Shown here: positions 28,661-38,188 of the stretch, in pieces
Layout: every line of letters starts with the position of its first letter
Numbering within the stretch: position 1 is the first letter of the stretch
Source: an uncultured Clostridia bacterium
Lineage (GTDB): Bacteria > Bacillota > Clostridia > Lachnospirales > CAG-274
Length of the DNA: 64,000 nt
NCBI GenBank assembly: GCA_944383305.1
Contig: CALWOZ010000007.1
Coordinates: forward strand, 1 to 64,000
Reading direction: 5' to 3'
Position numbers and translations under genes: made by a program
The notes under the pieces: model-generated
What the model was told of the DNA's origin: nothing
Database searches by the model: none
Seen by the model: the letters and a program-made list of their open reading frames with translations, nothing else

Positions 28661-29956
28661 ATGACACAAGTACCAGAATGGTTTACAAATGCTAAATTGG
28701 GAATTTTTATTCACTATGGAATTTATGCAGTAGGAGATGTTTCTGAAAGTTGGTCTTTTTATCATAATACAATCTCTTATGAAGACTATATGAAACAAAT
28801 AGACGGATTTACTTGTGAAAAATTTGACGCAGACAAATGGGCAGAGTTAATAAAAAAATCTGGAGCTAAATATGCAGTTTTAACAACAAAGCATCACGAT
28901 GGAGTTGCTCTTTTTGACACAAAATATAGTGACTTAAGTACAGTTAAAAAATCTCCATATAAAAAAGATATTGTTAAACAGTATGCAGATGCTTTAAGAA
29001 AAAATGATATTCACGTTGGTATGTACTATTCTTTAATTGACTGGTCTCACCCGGATTATGCTACTGTATATGAAAATGGTGTAGTACCAGAGGATTTATC
29101 CTCTGTTAATAAATACACAAGTCCCACAGATGGTAAACAAGATGAAGAGGCGTGGGCAAGATTTGTTGAGTTTAATAAAAATCAAATGGGCGAAGTTTTA
29201 GGAAATTATGGTAAAGTTGATTTATTATGGTTTGACGGAGACTGGGAAAGAAGCGCTAAACAATGGGGCTTACCAGAACTTAAAGATTATTTAAAATCAT
29301 TTAATAAAGATTTAGTTATTAACTCTAGATTTAAAGAATATGGAGATTATAAAACACCAGAACAAGGTATTCCTATCACTAGACCAGAAGGTGCGTGGGA
29401 GTTTTGTACTACTATAAATCGTTCGTGGGGATATAGACCATCGGATAATCATTATAAAACACTTAATCAAATTATTAGAATGTTTTGTGATTGTATACAT
29501 ATGGGTGGTAATATGTTATTAGATATAGGACCAAAACCAGATGGTACTATTGACAAAAGACAAGAGGATATATTACTTGGTCTTGGCGAATGGATAGAAC
29601 CACATAGAGAAGCTATTTTTGATACAGATGAAGGTATTATGCATAGATACTTTTTAGGTGGTAGCACAGTATCTAAAGACAAAAAAACTTTATATTTATT
29701 TGTATATGATAAACCAACTGAAAGTGTTTGTTTAAAAGGCTTATGTAACAAAATTAAAGATATAACAGTTATGCACTCAGGTAAAAAACTTAACCACGTT
29801 ATACACGGTGGAGTGCCTTGGTTTAACATTCCAGGTACTACGTGGATTGAAATGACAGAAAAAGACTGTCATAAACACGTTACTGTTTTAAAAGTTGAGC
29901 TTGAAGGCGAGCTTGAAATGTATGGCGGTAGTGGTGCTGTTGTAACTCATAACTAA
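28661..29956 (+). CDS. GH29 alpha-L-fucosidase (cytoplasmic)
   Basis: 431 residues, a single catalytic domain. Motifs: KLGIFIHYGIYAV, TKHHDGVALF (H78, H79, D80), and LLWFDGDW with the nucleophile D192, all typical of GH29. Retaining hydrolase that frees alpha-L-fucose. There is no signal peptide, whereas many secreted GH29 enzymes have one plus binding modules, so the substrate must be imported. It follows the aminopeptidase gene by 4 bp. The fucose linkage (core alpha-1,6 or antennal) cannot be told. Confidence 0.9.
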   Translation: MTQVPEWFTNAKLGIFIHYGIYAVGDVSESWSFYHNTISYEDYMKQIDGFTCEKFDADKWAELIKKSGAKYAVLTTKHHDGVALFDTKYSDLSTVKKSPYKKDIVKQYADALRKNDIHVGMYYSLIDWSHPDYATVYENGVVPEDLSSVNKYTSPTDGKQDEEAWARFVEFNKNQMGEVLGNYGKVDLLWFDGDWERSAKQWGLPELKDYLKSFNKDLVINSRFKEYGDYKTPEQGIPITRPEGAWEFCTTINRSWGYRPSDNHYKTLNQIIRMFCDCIHMGGNMLLDIGPKPDGTIDKRQEDILLGLGEWIEPHREAIFDTDEGIMHRYFLGGSTVSKDKKTLYLFVYDKPTESVCLKGLCNKIKDITVMHSGKKLNHVIHGGVPWFNIPGTTWIEMTEKDCHKHVTVLKVELEGELEMYGGSGAVVTHN

Positions 29957-29975
29957 TTTTTAAGGAGGAAATAAA

Positions 29976-31001
29976 ATGGCTAATTTTAGAATACCTACAC
30001 CAGATATTAATTTTAACCCACCAGTATATTATTGTAAAAGAGCAACAAAAAAATTTGAACTAGATGGTAATATAGATAAGCCATTTTGGGAAGATGCAGA
30101 CTTTACAGAGTATTTTGTTGATATAGAGGGAGATAAAAGAGAAACACCTAGATTTAAAACAAGAGCAAAAATGCTTTGGGACGATGAAAATTTATATTTT
30201 GGGGCTGTTTTAGAAGGTGACGAAATTTGGGGTACATTAGAAGAAAGAGATTGTGTTATTTTTCAAGATAATGACTTTGAAATTTTTATAGATCCAGATT
30301 CTGATACACACCAGTATTATGAATTTGAAATGAACGCTAAAAATACTGTTTGGGATTTATTATTAACAAAACCTTATAGAGATTTTGGTGGTAAACCAGT
30401 AAATGGTTATGACATACACGGTATGCAAACAGCAGTATATATAGATGGAGAACTTAATAATCCTAATGCAGACAATAAAAAATGGTCTGTAGAGGTAGTT
30501 ATGCCTTTTTCTGCTTTAAAAGAAACAGCTAAAGAAAGTAGAAATCCAAAAGTTGGGGAATATTATAGAGTAAACTTCTCTAGAGTACATTGGAGAGTAG
30601 ACAAAGATAATGGAGAATATAAAAAGCAAATAAATCCAGAAACTAACGCTCCATATCCAGAAGATAACTGGGTTTGGGCACCAACAGGTCTTATTAACAT
30701 ACATTATCCAGAACTTTGGGGCTTTGTATTCTTCACTGAAAATGGAGAAAAATATGACATACCTAATGATGAGTTATTAAAATGGGAACTTAGAAAGTTA
30801 TATTATAAACAACACGCTTTATATGACACTAAAGGCTACTTTACAACTAATTTAGAAGAATTATTAAACGGTGAAAAAATAGATATTGAGCCTATTATTG
30901 AGGTGACAAAACACACTTTTGAAATGAGAGTTGTTAGTCAAGATAAGAAAAGAGAAATATCTATACAAGCAGATGGTAGAACAGAAATATATGAGTTATA
31001 G
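29976..31001 (+). CDS. CBM9-like carbohydrate-binding protein without catalytic domain
   Basis: 341 residues. The sequence from about 20 to 240 follows the family 9-like (DOMON-type) pattern: FELDGNIDKPFWEDADF, KMLWDDENLYFGAVLE, FQDNDFEIFIDPDSD and an N-terminal aromatic-rich start. In most proteins this domain is attached to a secreted enzyme. Here it stands alone in the cytosol with a charged C-terminal extension. It may bind glycan intermediates or form part of an enzyme complex; no reaction is known. GGAGG precedes the ATG. Confidence 0.75.
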   Translation: MANFRIPTPDINFNPPVYYCKRATKKFELDGNIDKPFWEDADFTEYFVDIEGDKRETPRFKTRAKMLWDDENLYFGAVLEGDEIWGTLEERDCVIFQDNDFEIFIDPDSDTHQYYEFEMNAKNTVWDLLLTKPYRDFGGKPVNGYDIHGMQTAVYIDGELNNPNADNKKWSVEVVMPFSALKETAKESRNPKVGEYYRVNFSRVHWRVDKDNGEYKKQINPETNAPYPEDNWVWAPTGLINIHYPELWGFVFFTENGEKYDIPNDELLKWELRKLYYKQHALYDTKGYFTTNLEELLNGEKIDIEPIIEVTKHTFEMRVVSQDKKREISIQADGRTEIYEL

Positions 31002-31013
31002 TAGGAGGATTAT

Positions 31014-33557
31014 ATGCTTACTTCATTAGAACGAGAAAAAATTGAATTAAAATTTAAAAATGCTTGTGATAAATGTGAAACTATAAAAAATGAAATATTA
31101 GAAGTTTTAAAAGACTGTAATGAAACAGAAAGTTTTTGTTTAAAATATCTTTACGCCTATATGCCTCTTACAGATATGGCAGACTATTCACCACAATTAT
31201 TTTTAAAATTTGTAAGACATTCTTTAAAAGTTCGTGATTTAATGACGTGGGGTAAATCTATTAGGGATATAGACTTTTTAAACTATGTTTTACAATATAG
31301 AATAAATAATGAAAATATAGAATATTTTTGTGACATATTTTTTGACGAACTTTATCCAAAAATTAAAGACTTATCAATGTATGATGCTATTATAGAAGTA
31401 AACTATTGGGCTTTTTCTAAAGCTACATATAAAGCTACTGACAATAGAACAGCATCTCCTTTGACAGTTGTTAGAAATGCCTATGGTAGATGTGGAGAAG
31501 AATCTACATTTTTAGTAGCAGCTCTTAGAAGTGTTTGTTTACCTTCAAGACAATGTTATGCGCCACGTTGGGCACATTGTGATGATAATCACGCGTGGGT
31601 TGAGGTTTTGGCTGATGGTAAGTGGCATTTCTTAGGGGCTTGTGAGCCAGAGATTAGACTTGACACAGGTTGGTTTAGATTACCAGCATCTAAAGCACCT
31701 CTTATTCACAATAGAGTATTTTGTGATACAGTAGGCGATGAAATAATAACTAAACAAACAGATATGGTTACTGAAATAAATGTTCTTCATCACTATGCTA
31801 AAACTAAAGAAATAAAAGTTAAAATAGTTGATAAAAATAACAAACCACTTAAAAATATTAATGTTGGTTTTGAGGTTGTAAATTACTGTGAGTTTTTTCC
31901 AGTAGCTACTCTTGTAACAGATGAAAATGGAGAAGTTACTTTTATAACAGGTCTTGGAGATTTATTTATCTTTGCATATGATGATAATAGTTATATACAT
32001 AAAAAGATAAATGTAAATGATATAGAAACTTTAACATTAGTATTTGATAGTGTTAAAGAAGAAACTGAAAGTTTTGAACTTGAGATGGCACCAGCCAAAG
32101 GTGGCGTTGATGAAGAAGAAAAGCTTACAGAAGAACAAGAAAAAGAACAATCTAAAAGAAACGAAGATGCTTTAAACATTAGAAAAGCCTTTGAAGCTAC
32201 ATTTTATAACGAAGAAACAGCTAAAGAATATAGTTTAAAATTTGACTGTATGCAACAAGAAATTGAAAAAATTATGCCTTTAGCTAGAGGAAACTATAAA
32301 GAAATTGAAAAATTTTTAGAAGATGAGAATACAAAAGATATTTTAGAATACAAAGTAAGACTTTTAACTGCATTAAGAGAAAAAGATTTATCAGATATAA
32401 CTTATACTATATTAATGGAAAATATAGAGGAGAGTATTAAGTATAAAGATAAATATGAAAAAGACATTTTTGTAGAAAATCTTTTAAATCCTCGTGTTTG
32501 GAATGAAAATATTACTTTATATAAAAAAGATATACCTAAAATTTTATCAGATGATATTAAAAATAGTATAATTAATAACCCATTAGAAGTAGCTAATTTT
32601 GTAGAAAATAATATTACTCAATATGGTATAAGTGAATATACAAACCTTACTACCTCTCCATTAGGTGCTTTAAAATCTAAACTTGTAAACAAAGTGTCTA
32701 AAGCTATTTTAACAGTTGCTATATTAAGAAGTTTAGGTATAGCATCTAAAATGGATAAAGCAGATGGTAAAGTAGTATATTATAATAATGGAGAATGGAC
32801 TCACATTTATAAAGAACCTAAAAAAGAGGTTAAAAAAGGTACATTAATACTTAAAAAAGGCGATAATACTGTATATGAGTATTATAAAAACTATACTTTA
32901 GGTAAGCTAGAAAATGGACATTATAAAACTTTAGATTTAGATAATATAAGCTGGGATAATGATAAAGTAGAGTATAAATTAGAAATTGGTAATTATCGTA
33001 TAGTTTTAGCTAATAGACGTCCAGATGAGGTTAATATGGTAAAAGTTTTATTTGTTAAAGTGTCAGAAAATGAAACTTCACAAGTAACCCTACATTTACC
33101 ACAAATTAAACATAATGGAAAAGAAATAGACGTTGAAGACAGAGTAATTTTTGATACAAATGACAATAAAACTACACTTTTAGAATCTCTTAATCATAAA
33201 AAAGGTATTGCTTGTTGGCTACACGTTGGTATGGAACCAACAGAGCATCTTTTAAATGAAATAAGAGAGTCTAGTGAAAAATACAATGACAAAAATATTA
33301 ATACTATATTAATATTAAGAGATATTAAAGATTTAAAGGACCCAACATTAACAAGAACTTTAAAAGTTGTTCCAAATCTTAATATATTTATAGAAAAAGA
33401 CGGTTATAATATAGATAAAATATATAATGACTTAGACATTACAGATAAAAAGCTTCCACTTGCTATTGTATTTAATGACAATCAAAAAGTGATTTATGGT
33501 TGTGCAGGATACAATGTAGGTATTGGTGAAATGCTTTTAAAAACATTAAATAATTAG
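31014..33557 (+). CDS. 847-residue transglutaminase-fold protein, PNGase-like core
   Basis: Domains in order: an N-terminal helical region (1-120); a transglutaminase core with YGRCGEES carrying the nucleophile Cys160 and NHAWVEV carrying His193, followed by GKWHFLGACEPE; an Ig-like domain near 265-330 (VKIVDKNNKPLKNINVGFEV); an acidic coiled segment near 350-390; a helical part; and a C-terminal thioredoxin-like fold (about 715-847) without a CxxC pair. The RCGE...H.W.EV...W...CE spacing resembles eukaryotic peptide:N-glycanase, but the Asp of its triad aligns with Gly208 here, so the third residue is uncertain. No signal peptide. Might release N-glycans from peptides; it could instead be a protease or amidase. 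Confidence 0.7.
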   Translation: MLTSLEREKIELKFKNACDKCETIKNEILEVLKDCNETESFCLKYLYAYMPLTDMADYSPQLFLKFVRHSLKVRDLMTWGKSIRDIDFLNYVLQYRINNENIEYFCDIFFDELYPKIKDLSMYDAIIEVNYWAFSKATYKATDNRTASPLTVVRNAYGRCGEESTFLVAALRSVCLPSRQCYAPRWAHCDDNHAWVEVLADGKWHFLGACEPEIRLDTGWFRLPASKAPLIHNRVFCDTVGDEIITKQTDMVTEINVLHHYAKTKEIKVKIVDKNNKPLKNINVGFEVVNYCEFFPVATLVTDENGEVTFITGLGDLFIFAYDDNSYIHKKINVNDIETLTLVFDSVKEETESFELEMAPAKGGVDEEEKLTEEQEKEQSKRNEDALNIRKAFEATFYNEETAKEYSLKFDCMQQEIEKIMPLARGNYKEIEKFLEDENTKDILEYKVRLLTALREKDLSDITYTILMENIEESIKYKDKYEKDIFVENLLNPRVWNENITLYKKDIPKILSDDIKNSIINNPLEVANFVENNITQYGISEYTNLTTSPLGALKSKLVNKVSKAILTVAILRSLGIASKMDKADGKVVYYNNGEWTHIYKEPKKEVKKGTLILKKGDNTVYEYYKNYTLGKLENGHYKTLDLDNISWDNDKVEYKLEIGNYRIVLANRRPDEVNMVKVLFVKVSENETSQVTLHLPQIKHNGKEIDVEDRVIFDTNDNKTTLLESLNHKKGIACWLHVGMEPTEHLLNEIRESSEKYNDKNINTILILRDIKDLKDPTLTRTLKVVPNLNIFIEKDGYNIDKIYNDLDITDKKLPLAIVFNDNQKVIYGCAGYNVGIGEMLLKTLNN

Positions 33558-33572
33558 GAGTGAAATATACTT

Positions 33573-34562
33573 ATGACAAAAATAATAGGAAATACATTAA
33601 AAAATATACCGTGGCAAGATAAACCAGAGGGCTATACAATGCCTGTATGGAGATATAGCCAAAATCCAATAATAGGAAGAAGAGCAATACCATCATCTAA
33701 TAGTGTATTTAATAGTGCAGTAGTACCATTTGGAGATGGATTTGCAGGTGTATTTAGATGTGATAGCAAATCTATTAGTATGGATATATTTGCAGGATTT
33801 AGTAAAGACGGTATTAATTGGGAAATAAATCATCAACCTATTAAATTTGAAGGTGAAGATGAAGAAATTTTAAAAAGAGAATATAGATATGACCCACGAG
33901 TATGCTTTATAGAAGATAGATATTATATAACTTGGTGTAACGGATATCACGGACCTACAATAGGTGTTGCATACACATTTGATTTTAAAACATTTTATCA
34001 ATTAGAAAATGCCTTTTTACCATATAACAGAAATGGAGTATTATTCCCACGTAAAATAAATGGTAACTATGCAATGGTAAGTAGACCAAGTGATACAGGG
34101 CATACACCTTTTGGAGATATATTCTTTAGTCAAAGTCCAGATTTAACATATTGGGGCAAACATAGATATGTAATGGGTACAGTACCAGGAGATACAAGTG
34201 CGTGGCAAATAACAAAAATAGGACCAGGACCAACTCCTATTGAAACAGATGAAGGCTGGTTACTTATATATCACGGAGTTATAAATACTTGTAATGGATT
34301 TGTATATCGTATGGGTTGTGCATTATTAGATATAAATGAGCCTTGGAAAGTAAAAATGCGTTCTAAAGATTATATTTTAGGACCAGAGGAATTATATGAA
34401 TGTGTAGGAGATGTACCAAATGTTACATTCCCATGTGCAACATTAACAGACGCAGAAACAGGAAGAATATGTATATACTATGGTTGTGCAGATTCTGTTA
34501 CAGGTATAGCATTTACAACAGTTGATGAACTTATTAATCATATGAAAAATAATCCACTATAA
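33573..34562 (+). CDS. GH130 family glycoside phosphorylase
   Basis: 329 residues, five-bladed propeller type. It starts with RYSQNPII and [19 protein letters not shown], then [11 protein letters not shown] with the proposed catalytic Asp107, then a phosphate-binding region around VSRPSD and IYHGV. GH130 enzymes use phosphate to break beta-mannosides. Members of subfamily 2 act on Man-beta-1,4-GlcNAc from the N-glycan core (family knowledge). The product mannose 1-phosphate saves ATP. Assignment to that subfamily is by context. Last gene of the block before a terminator. Confidence 0.85.
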   Translation: MTKIIGNTLKNIPWQDKPEGYTMPVWRYSQNPIIGRRAIPSSNSVFNSAVVPFGDGFAGVFRCDSKSISMDIFAGFSKDGINWEINHQPIKFEGEDEEILKREYRYDPRVCFIEDRYYITWCNGYHGPTIGVAYTFDFKTFYQLENAFLPYNRNGVLFPRKINGNYAMVSRPSDTGHTPFGDIFFSQSPDLTYWGKHRYVMGTVPGDTSAWQITKIGPGPTPIETDEGWLLIYHGVINTCNGFVYRMGCALLDINEPWKVKMRSKDYILGPEELYECVGDVPNVTFPCATLTDAETGRICIYYGCADSVTGIAFTTVDELINHMKNNPL

Positions 34563-34580
34563 AATATTTATATATTAAAG

Positions 34581-34617
34581 TTTTAAAGGCTGCAGACTTT
34601 GTCTACAGCCTTTAAAA
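34581..34617. terminator. Terminator after the GH130 gene
   Basis: TTTTAAAGGCTGCAGAC and GTCTACAGCCTTTAAAA form a 17-bp stem with one mismatch and a 3-nt loop. The T tract after it is short. It separates the glycan block from the following MFS gene. Confidence 0.75.
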
Positions 34618-34825
34618 ATAAAATTTTATATTATAAGTAAAATTATAACAAAAGGGATAAAGCCTTTAAAAATATGGTCTTATATTAAGATGAATAAAGA
34701 TGATTAAAATTTTTATTTATTTTTATAATTAAATTTTAATATAAATAATTAAAGATTATTTAATTCTATGAAAGTATATTTTAAATGTAAATTATTAATA
34801 ATAATTATATTAAAGGAGATATTTT

Positions 34826-36001
34826 ATGGCAACAATTTTACTTATTGTAATTTATATTGCTTTTATTGGATTAGGAATTCCAGATTCATTATTTGGAACT
34901 GCGTGGCCTGCTATTTATAATGACTTTCAAACTCCAGTATATATGGGAAGCATTGTTTCGGTTATAATATCAGGCGGTACTATATTTTGTAGCTTATTTT
35001 CTGCAAGAATTATTAAATTTTTTGGAACTGCTGTTATTTCATTGATAAGTACAATTATTACAGTTATTGCACTTATAGGATTTAGATTTTCACCTAATGT
35101 ATATTGGATGTTTTTATTTGCATTTCCACTTGGAATTGGGGCAGGAGCTATTGATGCTGCATTAAACAACTATGTTGCACTTTATTATAAGGTTATACAT
35201 ATGAATTTTTTGCATTGTTTTTATGGAATTGGTGTTACAGTAGGTCCATTCTTTTTAAGCTTTGCTCTCTCTAAAGGAGATGGTTGGAGAAGTGGATATG
35301 AAATTGTTACATATATTCAGATTGCTATTGCATTAATTTTACTTTTATCTTTACCACTTTGGAAAAAAGTAAACCATAAACATAAGACTTTAGAAGAGGT
35401 GCAAGAAATAGTTCCATTTTCTAAATTGATTAAACACAAAAAGGTAAGACTTGTATGTCTTTTATTTCTAACCTCTTGTGGAATAGAGTTTACTTGTGGA
35501 ATTTGGGGGAGTACATTTTTAGTTGAAGCTAGAAATATGGAGATTGGCATTGCAGCCGGATTTATGACTTTTTATTATTTTGGTATTGCATTTGGAAGAT
35601 TTTTAGCTGGTATTTTATCAAAATGGTTTATGCCTTTAAAGATAGTTATAACAGGTCAAGTGTTTATTGGTATTTCAATTTTAGTTTTAATTTTACCTGT
35701 TTCTAGTATAATATCTGGAATATGTTTATTTTTTATTGGATTTGGTATTGGACCTATTTTCCCAAATCTTTTACATATGACTCCTACTTGTTTTGGACAA
35801 AAGCTTTCAGCTTCGGTAATGAGTATTCAAATGACAGCGTCATATATTGGAGTTTTAGGGTGTCCATTTATTTTTGGACTTATGGCACAAAGTATTTCAC
35901 CAGGGTTATTTTCAATTTATTTACTTTTTATTTTTGTGATTATGATAATATCAATGATTTTATTTAATATGATTAAAAATATAGAGATAAATGAATACTG
36001 A
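34826..36001 (+). CDS. MFS transporter, possible sugar importer
   Basis: 391 residues with 12 hydrophobic helices. It begins IAFIGLGIPDSLFGTAWPAIY and contains AIDAALNNYVALYY and FLHCFYGIGVTVGP, a pattern shared with FucP/sugar-type MFS carriers that have acidic and aromatic residues in the first helices. No second copy of motif A. It lies 264 bp after GH130, same strand, behind a terminator. It may supply or export sugars for the glycan block; the substrate is not known. Confidence 0.8.
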   Translation: MATILLIVIYIAFIGLGIPDSLFGTAWPAIYNDFQTPVYMGSIVSVIISGGTIFCSLFSARIIKFFGTAVISLISTIITVIALIGFRFSPNVYWMFLFAFPLGIGAGAIDAALNNYVALYYKVIHMNFLHCFYGIGVTVGPFFLSFALSKGDGWRSGYEIVTYIQIAIALILLLSLPLWKKVNHKHKTLEEVQEIVPFSKLIKHKKVRLVCLLFLTSCGIEFTCGIWGSTFLVEARNMEIGIAAGFMTFYYFGIAFGRFLAGILSKWFMPLKIVITGQVFIGISILVLILPVSSIISGICLFFIGFGIGPIFPNLLHMTPTCFGQKLSASVMSIQMTASYIGVLGCPFIFGLMAQSISPGLFSIYLLFIFVIMIISMILFNMIKNIEINEY

Positions 36002-36125
36002 TAAATGAATATTATAAAATACAACTAATTTAAAAGTTTATTTTAAAATTAATTATAAAATGTATAAAAATCTTATTATTGAAAAAAATACTATATTATA
36101 TTAAATTAATGATAGGAGAGTATAT

Positions 36126-36482
36126 ATGGATTATTTAAAGGCTTTTATAGTTGGTGGATTAATATGTGTTTTAGGTCAAATATTAATTGATAAAACAAAG
36201 CTTACCTCTGCTAGAATTTTAGTTTTATTTGTAGTAGCAGGGTGTATATTACAAGGATTTGGCTTATATGAAATACTTGTAGACTTTGCTGGAGCAGGAG
36301 CCACTGTACCGTTACCAGGGTTTGGATATGCTTTGGCAAAGGGTGTTATGAGAGAAGTAGATGAAATAGGGCTAATAGGCATATTTACAGGAGGGATTAA
36401 AGCTACAGCAGGTGGTATAACTTGTGCAATAGTTTTTGCATTTATTATGGCATTAATATTTAATCCTAAAGAGAAAAAATAA
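36126..36482 (+). CDS. spoVAE: Stage V sporulation protein AE (SpoVAE/SpoVAEb)
   Basis: 118 residues with four hydrophobic segments. GQILIDKTKLTSARILV, DFAGAGATVPLPGFG and GGIKATAGGITCAIVFAF are characteristic of SpoVAEb, part of the inner-membrane channel that moves dipicolinic acid into and out of the spore. Length matches the family. Normally it sits with spoVAC and spoVAD; here it is alone, ATG preceded by AGGAGAG. I could not see a clear sigma-G or sigma-F promoter. Confidence 0.87.
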   Translation: MDYLKAFIVGGLICVLGQILIDKTKLTSARILVLFVVAGCILQGFGLYEILVDFAGAGATVPLPGFGYALAKGVMREVDEIGLIGIFTGGIKATAGGITCAIVFAFIMALIFNPKEKK

Positions 36483-36862
36483 AATTATAAGTTAATTAAA
36501 GTTTTATAATAAAAATAAATATTCCTATATTTTATTTATATTAAATTTATTTATTATGATTGATACATTTTTAATTTATGAGTATCCTTAATTTAATATA
36601 AATAGAAAAAGTTTTTATATGTTGTAAAACTCTTTGACAATAACAATTTAAGATAATGTAGAATGAAATAATACTTTTTTACTATCTAATAGTACAAAAA
36701 TAAAAAATATTATAAATGGTAAAACGAACTTTAGTATTGTAGTATATGATGAGGTATTAAAATATTAATATTACGTGGAATTGTTATGATTATATAGGGA
36801 AAATGGATAGATAAGAATTTTTAAATAGATAATCATATATTTTAAATTATTCAAAACATTAT
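36483..36862 (+). other. Gene-poor gap with possible coding remnant
   Basis: Nothing certain in this 380-bp stretch. A short open segment from 36667 to 36768 reads as a plausible protein tail (IVVYDEVLKY then stop), and the following bases contain further short in-frame pieces broken by stops. It has no start or ribosome site. It may be decayed coding DNA or chance. Confidence 0.25.
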
Positions 36863-36894
36863 AAAAATAAGGCTTAAAAATAAGCCTTATTTTT
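36863..36894. terminator. Terminator after purA
   Basis: AAAAATAAGGCTTA and TAAGCCTTATTTTT form a 14-bp stem with a 4-base A loop. Flanking A and T runs allow function on both strands. It lies 10 bp past the purA stop. Confidence 0.92.
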
Positions 36895-36904
36895 ATAATA
36901 AATA

Positions 36905-38176
36905 TTATCTAAATAAAATTTCATCTCTTTTTGGACCATTAGAAACCATAGATACTTTTATACCAAGTTGTTTTTCTATAAATTCAATATAATCTTTAGC
37001 TTCTTTTGGTAATTTATCATATTCTTTTATACCACGAATATCTGTTTTCCAACCTTTTAATTCTTCATAAACAGGTTTTGCTTTATAAAGTTCTTCTGTA
37101 GTTAAAAAGTCTTTATATATTTTACCATTTAGTTCATATCCAGTACAAACTTTAATAGTATTCATATAACTAAGAACATCAAGACAAGTTATACATACTT
37201 CTGTTGCTCCTTGAATTTCACAACCATATCTTGTGGCCACAGCATCAAAGTGTCCAACACGGCGAGGACGACCAGTAGTAGCTCCATATTCACCAGCATC
37301 TCCACCACGTTTTCTAAGTTCTTCAGCTTCATCTCCAAATAACTCACTAACAAAAGGTCCTTCACCAACAGCACTAGAGTACGCTTTTGTTATAACAGTA
37401 ATTTGTTTAATAGCGTGAGGTGGCACACCAGCACCAACAGTAGCATATCCAGCAAGAGTAGACGAACTAGTAACATAAGGATATATACCGTGGTCTGTAT
37501 CTTTTAAAGCACCAAGTTGTCCTTCTAAAAGAATATTTTTACCTTCTTTAATAGCATTTCTAATATAAGTTGAAGTATCTTTAACATTTTCTTTAATCAT
37601 ATCAGAATATTTTATAAGTTTTTCATAAACTTCTAAATAGTCTATTTCTGGTTTATTATATAAATACTTAAATTGAATATTTATTTTTTCATACATATGT
37701 TTAAGTTTGTCTTTAAGTCTATCTTTTTCATAAAGTTCCCAAACTTGAAGCCCTACTTTAGAAAACTTGTCAGCATAAAAAGGGGCGATACCACTTTTTG
37801 TTGAACCAAATTTTCTATCTCCAAGGCGTTCTTCTTCATATATATCTAAAAGAATATGGTGAGGTAATAAAACTTGAGCTCTATCGGATATAAGAAGATT
37901 AAATTTTATACCTTTTGACACAATACTTTCTATTTCTTCCATAAGATACTCTATATTAAGGGCAACACCATTACCTATAATATTAACTGTATTAGGATTA
38001 AAAACTCCTGATGGTAATTGATGAAGGGCAAATTTTCCGTGTTGATTTATAATAGTGTGTCCAGCATTACTTCCACCTTGAAATCTAACAACTATATCCG
38101 ATTGTTCTGCAAAAAGGTCTGTTATTTTACCTTTACCTTCATCTCCCCAGTTTGCACCTACTATTGCTCTAACCAT
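36905..38176 (-). CDS. purA: Adenylosuccinate synthetase
   Basis: 423 residues, full length. The N-terminal NWGDEGKGKITD P-loop and the catalytic His in GGSNAGHTI are clear. GEGPFVSELFGDEA and TTGRPRRVGHFDA are further family signatures. Joins IMP and aspartate using GTP, the first committed AMP step. AAGGAGG precedes the ATG. Last gene of the purC-purF-purB-purA unit, 12 bp after purB. Confidence 0.97.
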   Translation of the reverse strand: MVRAIVGANWGDEGKGKITDLFAEQSDIVVRFQGGSNAGHTIINQHGKFALHQLPSGVFNPNTVNIIGNGVALNIEYLMEEIESIVSKGIKFNLLISDRAQVLLPHHILLDIYEEERLGDRKFGSTKSGIAPFYADKFSKVGLQVWELYEKDRLKDKLKHMYEKINIQFKYLYNKPEIDYLEVYEKLIKYSDMIKENVKDTSTYIRNAIKEGKNILLEGQLGALKDTDHGIYPYVTSSSTLAGYATVGAGVPPHAIKQITVITKAYSSAVGEGPFVSELFGDEAEELRKRGGDAGEYGATTGRPRRVGHFDAVATRYGCEIQGATEVCITCLDVLSYMNTIKVCTGYELNGKIYKDFLTTEELYKAKPVYEELKGWKTDIRGIKEYDKLPKEAKDYIEFIEKQLGIKVSMVSNGPKRDEILFR

Positions 38177-38188
38177 TTTGTTTCCTCC

